From contig OY987245.1 in NCBI GenBank assembly GCA_963920765.1, positions 18,802,727 to 18,866,726 on the forward strand: DNA of 64,000 bases. Reading direction: 5' to 3'. Positions 22,214 through 31,774 of the stretch are shown one piece after another. The notes beneath the pieces were generated by a model. That model saw only the letters and a program-made list of their open reading frames with translations. It was not told where the DNA came from and did no database searches. The stretch is from Ulota crispa. Lineage: Eukaryota; Streptophyta; Bryopsida; Orthotrichales; Orthotrichaceae. The position numbers and the translations under genes were made by a program. Numbering within the stretch: position 1 is the first letter of the stretch; each line of letters opens with the position of its first letter.

Positions 22214-23126
22214 CCCCTAAAGGTTCAAGGAAACCACTTTGGGTTTTCTGAGAACTCAGGCAGGCTCTATTGGTTTCATAATTTGGAAATTTTTCATGAA
22301 ATTTTTAGGATGGATATTATTTATCATATCTACATGTGGAGCTTTATTTCCTGTCATTTGGGCAAGTATTGCAAAAGTTAGAAGGCTTTTTCAATTTCAA
22401 TGTCAAACCGGGCAGCAAAAAATATATTCTAAATTTTAAATTTTTTTTTATAATAGAATTGTATAGATTGATACCTACTCAAAAAAAATTGAATCATTCA
22501 ATTCCAAATAATGAGGTAAGAGTCAAAAGGAGTTTTCTTTTGCCGGCAATGAAGGTAGGAAGAGGGTAGAAAAAACATATAAAGTTATCTTTTACTCTCA
22601 ATTTTGAAAATTTTCAAATGAAAATGAAAAATAAAGTTACTAATTGTCTGTTAGAGCATTCTCACCATTGGGATTAACAATTTTCAGATTCTTCCAAAAC
22701 TTATTAGCATATTAGTTATATCTTTCATTCATCAATACCTTTCACTTTACAATTTTTGTAAAAATGAATCCAAATTTTTTTTTGGTTGATTTTTTTTATA
22801 TATGCTTTCAACCCATTTTCCAACATATTGCAAAAATTGCACAAGAAATACAACATATGTGTTTTTTTCTAAAAAGCTTGAAAATCAAAACTTCACCTTT
22901 TGGAAGGACTAGAAAAACCTACATTTTGAAGTTTAGGCACATTAATCTTGCAATTAGTGGGAATATTCATTCTGAAATTTTGGGACAATGTATTTGTGCA
23001 AGTCAACCAAAGGATCCTACGGTTGGATTTGTTAAAAAATAAGTTTCAATGAAGATTTTGACCCTGGTTTGGGGACTAGCATTTTGAAGCAGTTTTGGGC
23101 CTCTAAACACAAAAGAATTTTAGGGG
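22214..23126. mobile_element. TTAA-type element, family II (913 bp), nested
   Basis: Flanked by TTAA (22210-22213, 23127-23130), with CCCCTAAA at both ends. It lies inside the larger TTAA element 22140-24057. Small frames at 22239-22439 and 22764-23042 resemble no transposase. Confidence 0.8.
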
Positions 23127-23822
23127 TTAATTTGCAAAAACACAAAACGTAATGGAGTTGGAGCATCAACTTGTGCTCTTACTGGAACAAATTTCAAAGC
23201 AAGGCATAAAGAAACACGGTAGCTATGCATGTTTTACATATGAAGTTGGGACTCTCATATGGGTATAACAAATGAAATACTAATTCAGTGCAACCGTGAC
23301 GTGGCCCCAAAGCCCACATATTGCACCCAAAGTCTTTAGTGCTAGCTCTCTAGTAGTTGGGCAAAAGATACATGGTTTATTTAGAAGTTCTATTTGTGGC
23401 GTATTTCACCTACAACATTGCCTATTCCATGAAATCTTAGGCTCCAACAATTTGCAATGCAAAATGTGGGACCTTGTACCTCAAACGACACCCAATGTAG
23501 ATGATATTGACCAATTAGATTTTGTACAAAGATGTTCCATGCATGATGTATTCAACCGTATATGTGCGGCCACGTTTGTATTTTTCCAATGCTCAATTTC
23601 ACAAATCATGCCATGAAATGCACAAATTGACTCAAATTTTGTAGATTTTTTTAGAAGTGTAGTAACCTAGAATGGGGCAATAGCATTTACAAGTTCTACC
23701 ACTATCAAATGTTTCAATTGCACGATTGATGCTAATTAGTTGGAGTGTCTCACGTTTTTGCACAACAAGTTTTTTTGGATCATCAAGCTTCTCACAATCC
23801 TAAAGTGGAATTGTTGCAATAG

Positions 23823-23825
<3 letters not shown>

Positions 23826-23905
<80 letters not shown>
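23826..23905. repeat. (TA)40 microsatellite
   Basis: 80 bases of alternating T and A inside the TTAA element 22140-24057. The Ile-Tyr frames across it on both strands are artefacts. Confidence 0.97.
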
Positions 23906-23908
<3 letters not shown>

Positions 23909-24272
23909 TATTGCCAAAGGTTATAGCTTTGATATGTCTGGTCTGATTTGATTTTAGAATCACATTTTAGAACCACAGATTTTATCATTATATGTGTTTT
24001 GCATACCGTATAGTGAAAATTTGAGGTGCCCCCAAATAATTGACGGTCACTAAAGGGTTAAGGCATCCATTGAGCTTTCCTTTATTGCCATGTGCCTCAA
24101 AGTTTGGATGTTGTCCCAATTTATTTAACATGGTATTAATAACAAGATTGTTCACCAAGTGCATGCTTTACCTTTTTTTTTTGTATGTTGGGTTTTTTTA
24201 TTTAAAATATAAAGATATTCTACCAAGTTGCTCAAGATAATGTTGAAATATGGTATGATCCTTCATGGATTA

Positions 24273-24586
24273 AGGTATGTACACCCATAAGCATCAATGT
24301 TCCCATAACCATCACCTCTAAAATTTTGGAAAATCTGTGGAAGTGAATAGATGTAATGACAAGGATGTACAACGTGTGAACATGAAATCTTGAAAGTGGT
24401 TATGGGTGCAATGATAGTTTGCTCTTTAAAAACTCACAGCTTATTCTCACATAATCCAAATAACACATTCAAAAGTGCAAACTTATTATTTTTCTGTTCC
24501 TAATAGGATCTTATAATTTGCTAGCTGCTTATTGATAGTCATCATGTTCAAAACTCTTAGTTTGACGCTTATGGGTGTACATACCT
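24273..24586. mobile_element. TA-flanked MITE, AGGTA family 2 (314 bp)
   Basis: The perfect inverted end AGGTATGTACACCCATAAGC is flanked by TA (24271-24272, 24587-24588). Confidence 0.85.
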
Positions 24587-24588
24587 TA

Positions 24589-25275
24589 AGTGATACGTAA
24601 TTAACACGTTTCTTTCACATCAATTAATATTGTGATATAGAGTCTATCCTTGAAGGAAGGATGTAGGATTGTACCTTTTATATGCATTCTATTTAACTAA
24701 GATTTAAAATAACTTTATTGAGCTATATATTGTACTTCATAAATAATTTTAATTCTTCATACTTCAAAATAAATCTCATGTTATATGTAGTGTAAGACAC
24801 CATAAATCAACAAATATTTTACCAAAAATATCAAATAATTGTTAGTTTTGAATGTCAATAATTATTTCTGGACAAACTGGTTTCAATTGATTTTTGTGAT
24901 TTTTATCCTAGTAAGACCTTCTTGTTTATAGTTGCAGAAAGTTTCAACTTGTTGAGGGGTGCTATGCATGCGGTTGTTAGATCTTTGTTGATCTATGTTG
25001 TCTTGCACAATATAAAAAATCATAGTGATTTTGGTGTTGAATTTTTTTCCAGTTGTTCATTTTTATTGAGGTCTGGAGTGAGATTTTGTGTGCATAAAAA
25101 TCCAATCATCACAAGGCTAAAGGAAAATCCGAAATCAATATGCAAAAACAACACGATGTCATATGGAGATGCTATTTTTATTGGAGAAAATTTCTGAAAC
25201 TAACAAAGAAGATAAATAAAATTCAAAAACTTATCCAAATACATTTTGAACGTGGATAAGTAGGGGGAATCCAGA
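24589..25275. other. AT-rich DNA, nothing recognised
   Basis: The 91-codon frame at 24922-25197 has no recognisable domain and ordinary AT-rich composition. Confidence 0.45.
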
Positions 25276-25279
25276 TTAA

Positions 25280-26225
25280 CTCCTAAAGGACCAACTGTCC
25301 CCTCGGGGGACAAATAGATTTTGGACATGTACCTATAGCTTTATTTTTTTGTGATTTTTTGAAACTTTTATTGAAGATGGGCAATTCAAAAATCTACATG
25401 GGCATCTAATTCTTTCTTCATTTTGACATTTATTGAAGAAGTTATGCATGATTTTTTGCAAAAGGGAGGGCGGGTAGCCCTAAAAAAATCAAAATTGCAT
25501 TTTTAAAAAATAAAAATCTAAAGTTGGTTCTTTAGATTTTTATATACGTGGAAATCTTTGAATCATTCAATTTTGATTTATGAGATGAAAGTTATGAGAA
25601 GTTTTAGTTTGCGGGTAGATATGGGACTCCCAAACCTCCATTCCTTTTGCCCCGTGTAAACTTTGTTGCTTTACTTTTTTGAGCTCTTTGTGTTTTTTTT
25701 TTTTGACTTTTTTTTTCCCAAGTTGTAGTAGAATAGGATTCCTTGAATTTTACTATTTGGATCAAAGTAATTTAGTTTTCTGAATTTTACATAAATCCTC
25801 CAACTTTGCCTAGTGTAAATGCAACTTTCATGGCCTTACGGCATTGTAGGATTTTACAAAGTATGATTCACACCTCTAGTTCATTTGAAAATTCTCCCAC
25901 ATTTACCTGACTTGATCTACTACATGGGAAAAATAAACCTCAACTTTGCATAGAGCAATTTATTTGATATAGGAGCCGTCAAAGGCTTCTAAAATTTTTG
26001 GACGGTAGGGAAAAATACTTTTTTTTTTTCACTTCAAATGTCAATATCTCATTCTTCTACTTCTAAAAGGAGCTGAAATTTTTCCCACAAGTACCTCCCA
26101 TAGTTTAGGGCAAGATCTTAAGGTTGAATTTTCAAAAAACATTTTTTCCTATCTTTCTACTCATTCTCCCAAAAGTGACAATTTTCAGTGATTTTCAAAG
26201 AAAAAAGGGCTTGGTCCCTTACGGG
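25280..26225. mobile_element. TTAA-type element, family II (946 bp)
   Basis: Flanked by TTAA (25276-25279, 26226-26229), with ends CTCCTAAAGGACCAA and CCCGTAAGGGACCAA. It shares long interior blocks with 31232-31770 and general layout with the 910-bp copies. Confidence 0.83.
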
Positions 26226-26552
26226 TTAACCAAAGTACATATAATGAATGTTTTTCATGAAATTTCAAGTTGACGTAAAGTAACTTCACAACATAATAGT
26301 TAAGGAAGACGTAACTAATTGTATTTATGAATATTGCTTGAATGACTTCCATATTGTTACAATCATTATGATAATTTAAACATGTTGTGAGTTTTTTGAG
26401 ATTGCATAAAAGGAATTTTTAATTTACTTTTGAAATAAAGAGAATTTACCATAGCAAGCAATCTGCTGACATGGAGTTTCATTTCCAAATAACTTTCTAT
26501 TACAATTACCCAAATTTTATGTTGTCCCTTTTTTCTAAAATAAAGTTTCATA

Positions 26553-27134
26553 CTCCCTCTGTATCTAAAAGAAACCCATATTTGAGAAATTGTGAGGAAT
26601 TAAGGAATATTAACAACAAATTGTAATAGGAAATTATTGGATATTAGGCTTAAATCATTCCAAACCTAATTTTAGTATTTTCTAAAATTAAGTTTTTTTT
26701 AAAGGAGAGAAAATTAGTACCAAAGTTTTGAAATTTCAAATGTTTTGTTATTGTCACAAATGGTTAGAAAAATGATTGATATGAAGCGTGTCAATGCAAT
26801 TGTAAGTAAAGAACAAGTTAGCATGGTTGCCCAAATAGTCCCATTTATAAAAAAACCAAATCTTTTTGTTGATATTATTGATGATTCTAACATAATGATA
26901 GGCAAAATTTGCAAACAAAAAGCACTAAATCAAGTTTGTAATGCTAACATTAACAATTAATGAGCATAAAAAGCCCAAAAAATATCACCAAACATGCTAA
27001 GTAGTTAATTTCATTTTAGAAATAGGCGTAAGATTTTATTTATTTATTAAATCAACTCAAGAGACAAACACGGGTTTCTTTCTGAAACAGAAAAAAAAGG
27101 TATGAATCCGGGTTTCTTTCAGAAACAGAGGGAG
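26553..27134. mobile_element. Stowaway-type (Tc1/mariner) MITE
   Basis: The ends CTCCCTCTGTATCTAAAAGA and CTCCCTCTGTTTCTGAAAGA are inverted and flanked by TA (26551-26552, 27135-27136), matching the plant Stowaway consensus. At 582 bp it is long for a Stowaway. The right end is partly duplicated: GGGTTTCTTTC occurs at about 27072 and again at about 27111. The 71-codon frame at 26745-26960 has no recognisable domain. Confidence 0.88.
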
Positions 27135-27136
27135 TA

Positions 27137-27785
27137 ATTTTTTATTTCTTCGGGTATCAAGCTCTTCCGCATTTTGTATCCTTAGCTTTCGAGGCCCACA
27201 TCTGTCATTCTTTGCAAACTTTCATTGAACACCAATAATCATTCCATTTGCGTTGTGGAGTTAAGGATGCATGGCTCGATTATAAACCATGAATGTTTTA
27301 GAAATAAGCCGCTTAAAGATAAAAATAATTTAATTCCTATTCTGATCAACGGGATCCACTCCTCTTGCAAAAAAACATGAAATAGGATCCATGCAAGTTT
27401 TCCATAAATTACTACCACAATAGCGACAAACTGTTATAATGTTTTTCAAATTTTATACACCACCAATGAAAAGAATTTTTTTTGGACTCTTACAACAATG
27501 TTTTAAACATTCAAATACTTACTTCATACCACCCCAAGAAAGTCACTCTACTTGGATTCATACAAGGGCAATAATTTATTTCTTCTTCAATTATGATTTT
27601 TGTTGTTGTCTAGCTAGTAAAAATTGGCAAGAAAGAGGAAAAACATATAAATTGTACCCAAAGGCCAAAACATTAGAAATAAGCTGAGCCAAATGTTTTT
27701 TTCATTGAGTAGTCGGCATTTATCCACTTTTTTGTTTTCATAGAAAAAAGAAAACATGATGCTCTATACTTTTATGTTATGCTAA
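27137..27785. other. AT-rich DNA, nothing recognised
   Basis: The 82-codon frame at 27439-27687 has no recognisable domain. Confidence 0.45.
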
Positions 27786-28550
27786 ACATAGTGGACTAAT
27801 ATGGCATCATTTAGCTTGTCAGCATAATCACATTTTAGGATTGGTAGTAACCTTAAAATGTAATGCCTTATCTTGGAAAGTTACCTCATGTTTCATTAAT
27901 TGGTCAATTGGAGGTGCATGAAACTCTCTAGAAGTTAGGATTTCACGTGGTTTATGGCTTAGACAATGTTAGTTTGTTTTTTTGTAGCATCATTGTTATT
28001 GTTAAGTCCTTGTTGTTGTTAAAACTTGTTTTTTGCAATGATTGTTGATAAAAATTATTGTAATATTAATAAGTATTTATATAGGGAATCACTACATGGA
28101 CACCCTAAACTGCTCATTGGACACCCCTTGTGAGTATGAAATTTGATCATTTAGTTTTATTTTTTATTTATTCAAGTGGTTCATCATTCATTCAAGTAGG
28201 ACATTACCACCTCCTTGAAAAAAAGCATGACAAATACAAATTTTGTTGAAATATTATTGCACCAATACTATTTTTTGATGTGTTTTTGTTTTAAGTAACT
28301 CAAAGATCCTATATTTTTAGTTTCAAATTTAAGCACACCTTCTATTTTTTGAGTATAACCTTAAAATGATAAAGGTAAAACAAATCTTTTGATCCAAATA
28401 AAAAAATCAACATTAAAAATCAAATTTAATGCTCACAAGGAATGCCCCATTAGCAATTTAGGGTGCCGCAGTAGCAATTTCCTTTATATAATGTAAAATG
28501 TCAAAAAAATCAATGTGGTGCTAATGCACTATTTAGTGTAGGTCTCTTAC
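27786..28550. repeat. Dispersed AT-rich repeat, third copy, split by the 28084 element
   Basis: It aligns with about 2360-2600 and with 13930-14109 plus 14481-14625. Shared blocks include AGGATTTCAC, AATAAGTATTTATATA and ATGCACTATTTAGTGTAG. Copy 2 is split by the CATAAC element, copy 3 by the 8-bp-duplication MITE, and copy 1 by nothing. No boundaries were established. Confidence 0.65.
28084..28482. mobile_element. MITE with 8-bp duplication (hAT- or Mutator-type)
   Basis: A 399-bp element flanked by TTTATATA on both sides (28076-28083, 28483-28490). Its ends GGGAATCACTACATGG and GGAAATTGCTACTGCGG are inverted and continue into a shared ACCCTAAA block. The relative at about 2510-2530 (AAGTATTTATATAGTG) is an empty site. 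Confidence 0.82.
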
Positions 28551-29325
28551 CTAGTTGACCTTACGAAACAATTTCCACATATTTACGTGTGTGTTCCTGT
28601 ATTTTTTTGACATGTAAATCATTTTAGAGCAAATGGTTTTGTCACAAAGGCCATGCAACCACAACATGAAAGAGACACGTGGAGCCAAAATCATGTGCAC
28701 ATCAACAATGAACCCATGCAGTTCCTTGTCCCCACCCTATACATGCATCCAGATTTTGAAATTTATGGTTTTGAGTTTGTGTAGGGATGTAGTGTGACAA
28801 CAGGGTTCCAACGTGCATGGGAGGCATTTTTAAACATGGGTACAGACATCAAGGACCTCTCCATGTTGTCCTTGCACAGTACCTCTAGGTCATGGAATTT
28901 GTTTGGCCTCTTTCATTGTCAGATATTGGGCATTATTTTCAAATACAACAATGTGCCTGGGCTCTGTAATTGAATTTTTTTGCTTGATATGGATGGCTTG
29001 AAGTTTTTTTCTTACCACGCAAGTATTGTAGGTTGGTAAGGTAATTACACCTACCATGGCAACTTTAACCTCTCATTGCCGGATGTTCTCAAATAAGACG
29101 GGAACGTCCACTTAGGCGATGAGGTGTTAAGCCGTTAAGCTTTACAGACCTAACTTACTTGTGATACATTCAAGTTTTTTAGGTAGTCTTCCACCAGCAG
29201 TCAAGGCCATCAAGAGTGGGGATTTTCCTTTCTTAAGTTAAGTTAAAGTGTAGACTATCGTGCAAGAATATGTTTTTTATTGAAGTATTTGTATTTTATT
29301 GAAATTTGATTACAAACCCAAGATT
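28551..29325. other. Unassigned DNA of mixed composition
   Basis: Slightly less AT-rich than its surroundings (especially 28660-28920), but with no long frame or bounded element. Confidence 0.4.
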
Positions 29326-29334
29326 AAAAATTAG

Positions 29335-29628
29335 GGGAAATTACAAATAGGGGCACAAAAATATAAATAATTACAGATAAGAGCATAGTTTCAAAATAAT
29401 TACAAGTAGGGGCACATTTTCAAAAAAGTGATTTGAAAATACCAGTAATATTTTTGTTCGAACATTGGGACATTTAGATACATCATTTTGAATGTTAACT
29501 AATTTACAAATACCTTAAAAGCCTCTCCAAATCAAACCTAAATAAGGAAATTTTAGTAAAGGGGTTTTGAAATTGTGCCCCTATCTGTAATATTTTTCAT
29601 TTTTGTGCCCCTATTTGTAATTTCTCCT
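29335..29628. mobile_element. Mutator-type MITE with perfect 9-bp duplication
   Basis: A 294-bp element flanked by AAAAATTAG on both sides (29326-29334, 29629-29637). The ends carry AAATTACAAATAGGGGCAC inverted repeats, and a second inner copy of the same motif lies near the right end. About 80 bases of the interior resemble the arms of the foldback element at 36962-37466. Confidence 0.85.
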
Positions 29629-29637
29629 AAAAATTAG

Positions 29638-30445
29638 TAGTTTATGTTTGGTACATCCAATATTTAGCACCAAGTTCTATTAAATACTATCTTTCGAGTA
29701 TACTGACAATTTTCAAAATTTTAGTCTTGACTCATAGTGTAAAGGGTTTAAAGCTAATATTAGAATTGAACCAATCATTGGAAGAAATTAGGACATTTTG
29801 GGCTCCAAAACAACCTTGACCCCTACTTCTTCTACCAAATACAATGCGTATTATTTGTGCTCCACTTTCTTTGGATGAATTCTTTTCAATTATTATGCCC
29901 AAAATTCAAGTAGAAAGAATACGTCATGTTTGCGAAAAAACAAAACAAAAAACTTTACGTAGAAGCATTTTAATTAAACAATACAAGGCCTTACGCACAT
30001 TTTGAATACAACGCAGAGTATACTGAAATATGGTAGTGTAAACTTAAAGCAACTTTCATTCATTTTGGTTCTAGGTCAGCATTACAATCAGGTCAATGTC
30101 ACAAATTGGGTACTTTTATTTTTGCATAATTTCACATATAATGATAAGTTAGAATTTATTGTATGCCAGATGAGCACTATCGTACGTGAACTATCCATGG
30201 AGAAAATAACACGTGCCAGCTCCTCTTTAAAGTTAAATAATTTGAATGAATACTGCTGCCAACAAATGGAAGTTCTTGTTGCTCCATTAAAACGCATCAC
30301 AGGAAAGATGGTTCTTACATTCAAAGGCGCAGCAGATTGGGTAGAGTTGGTAAGGAGACTGTCTGAGATTCATAAATTGGGATTGGGGTGTTGTGACCAG
30401 TGTTGTATCTTGAAGATTGCAATGCTTTTATCATTGCAAAAAATC
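29638..30445. other. Unassigned DNA with a 148-codon open frame
   Basis: The frame 30002-30448 (+) is the longest outside the genes and GC-rich zones. Its product has no recognisable motif or signal, it ends exactly at the border of the AGGTA element at 30448, and nothing supports transcription. It could be a gene or transposase fragment; chance is as likely. Confidence 0.3.
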
Positions 30446-30447
30446 TA

Positions 30448-30764
30448 AGGTAGCAGCACCCATAACCGTCAAATTAAGGGTTTTGAACATGATGTTTATT
30501 ATTAATACATATCTAACAAATTATAGGATCCTATTAGCAAGAGAAAAATAATGAGTTTGCACTTTTGAATGTATTATTTGGATGTTGTGAGAATGATTTG
30601 TAAATTTTAAAAAGGTGGTTGCAATTGCACTTAATACCAACAGTAAGGTTTCATGTTTACATGTTGTACATCCTTGTAATTACACCTATTCATTTTCATA
30701 GATTTTCCAAGATTTTAGAGGTGATATTTATGGGTACAGTGATGGTTTACGGGTGTTGCTACCT
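30448..30764. mobile_element. TA-flanked MITE, AGGTA family 2 (317 bp)
   Basis: The ends AGGTAGCAGCACCCATAA and AGGTAGCAACACCCGTAA are inverted, flanked by TA (30446-30447, 30765-30766). It aligns in reverse with 24273-24586. Confidence 0.82.
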
Positions 30765-30767
30765 TAG

Positions 30768-31227
30768 CCCTTAACCCTTGAAGGGCCCTTGGGCTTTAGA
30801 GATACAAAACCAAATACGGTTGCAACCACTATTTAGAAGATCAAATTAGTTGGAAGTTAAGTGTTACAACCATACATATTGAAGAGTTGTATGATGATGG
30901 GTGCATAAAAAAATTTGGAAACCCCTTGGAGCAGCCCAAATACGTCTGTATACACAACTGTACATACAGCTGCAAAGGGCTTTTGGGATGTTCAGGGGTT
31001 AAAGGACCAATGAGCCCTTTGCGGCCAATACAATATTTTTTATTTTCTTGTATTTGGAATGCATCCACACCTTTACTACATTTGAGATCAACAAAGAAGA
31101 TAGAATATAGATCAATGCGGTTCTAATGAGCTAGTCAAGATCCCAAATAAAAACTTTTTATTGGTAGCAAATGCCAATTATACAGCAACGTATTTACTAT
31201 GTAATACATAGAGCGGTCCTTTAAGGG
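30768..31227. mobile_element. TTAA-type element, relative of 5103-8579, with an insertion in its end
   Basis: Flanked by TTAG (30764-30767) and TTAA (31228-31231), with ends CCCTTAAAGGACC and CCTTTAAGGG. It is in reverse orientation to 5103-8579 and keeps the uninterrupted CACTA target (RC: CCAATAAAAAGTTTTTATTT, around 31145-31164). A 224-bp element sits in the TTAA inside its left inverted repeat. Confidence 0.82.
30775..30998. mobile_element. Small TTAA element inserted in another element's terminal repeat
   Basis: A 224-bp element with ends CCCTTGAAGGGCCCTTGGGC and CCCCTGAACATCCC, flanked by TTAA (30771-30774, 30999-31002). Removing it restores CCCTTAAAGGACC in the host and a host length of 232 bp. 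Confidence 0.75.
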
Positions 31228-31231
31228 TTAA

Positions 31232-31770
31232 CCCCTAAAGGACCAACTATCCCCTCAAGAGACAAATGGATTTTGGGCATGTACCTACAGCTAATCTACT
31301 CTTTGTGATTTTTTGAAACTTTTATTGAAGGTGTGGAATTCAAATATCTACTTGGGCATCTTTTTTTTTCTTCATTCTAACATTTATTGAAGAAATTAAA
31401 AATGAATTTCCAAAAATGGGCAAGATTGGGCAGTCCAAAAACTTCTTTAAAAATTGCATTTGAAAAAAAGAAAAATATGAAAATAGGTTCTTTAGACTTA
31501 TATATACATAGGGAGCTTTGAATCATTCAATTTTCATTAATGAGATGAAAGTTATGAGAAGTTTTTGTTTGCAAGTAGGTGTAGTTTCTTGGAAATTCAT
31601 TTTCAACTTCTTTAATAAACATCAAAATGAAGAAAAAATTATATACCCACATAAATCTTTGAATTCCCCATCATCCATAAAATTTCAAAAAATCACACAA
31701 AGTAGTTTAGCCATAGGTACATGCCTAAAATCCCATATGTCCCCCAAAAGAGGGCTTGATCCTTTAGGGG
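31232..31770. mobile_element. TTAA-type element, family II, short form
   Basis: The ends CCCCTAAAGGACCAA and CCCCTAAAGGATCAA are inverted. It shares the TTAA at 31228-31231 with the neighbouring element; the right flank is TAAA. At 539 bp it is a shortened relative of the element at 25280-26225, sharing GACAAATGGATTTTGG and later blocks. Confidence 0.8.
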
Positions 31771-31774
31771 TAAA

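Larger units (their letters stand above)
22140..24057. mobile_element. TTAA-type element hosting the 22214-23126 element
   Basis: Flanked by TTAA (22136-22139, 24058-24061), with inverted ends CCCTTTAGTGCCCG and CCCTTTAGTGACCG. Without the nested element it is about 1.0 kb. It includes a (TA)40 tract at 23826-23905 and a 106-codon frame (23296-23616) of no known family. Confidence 0.75.

Noticed and set aside
23736..23963. Ile-Tyr repeat proteins on both strands
   Set aside because: Translation artefacts of the (TA)40 microsatellite.
30002..30448. 148-codon frame as a gene
   Set aside because: No recognisable domain, AT-rich composition like the surroundings, and it stops at a MITE border. 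Kept only as a note on the region.
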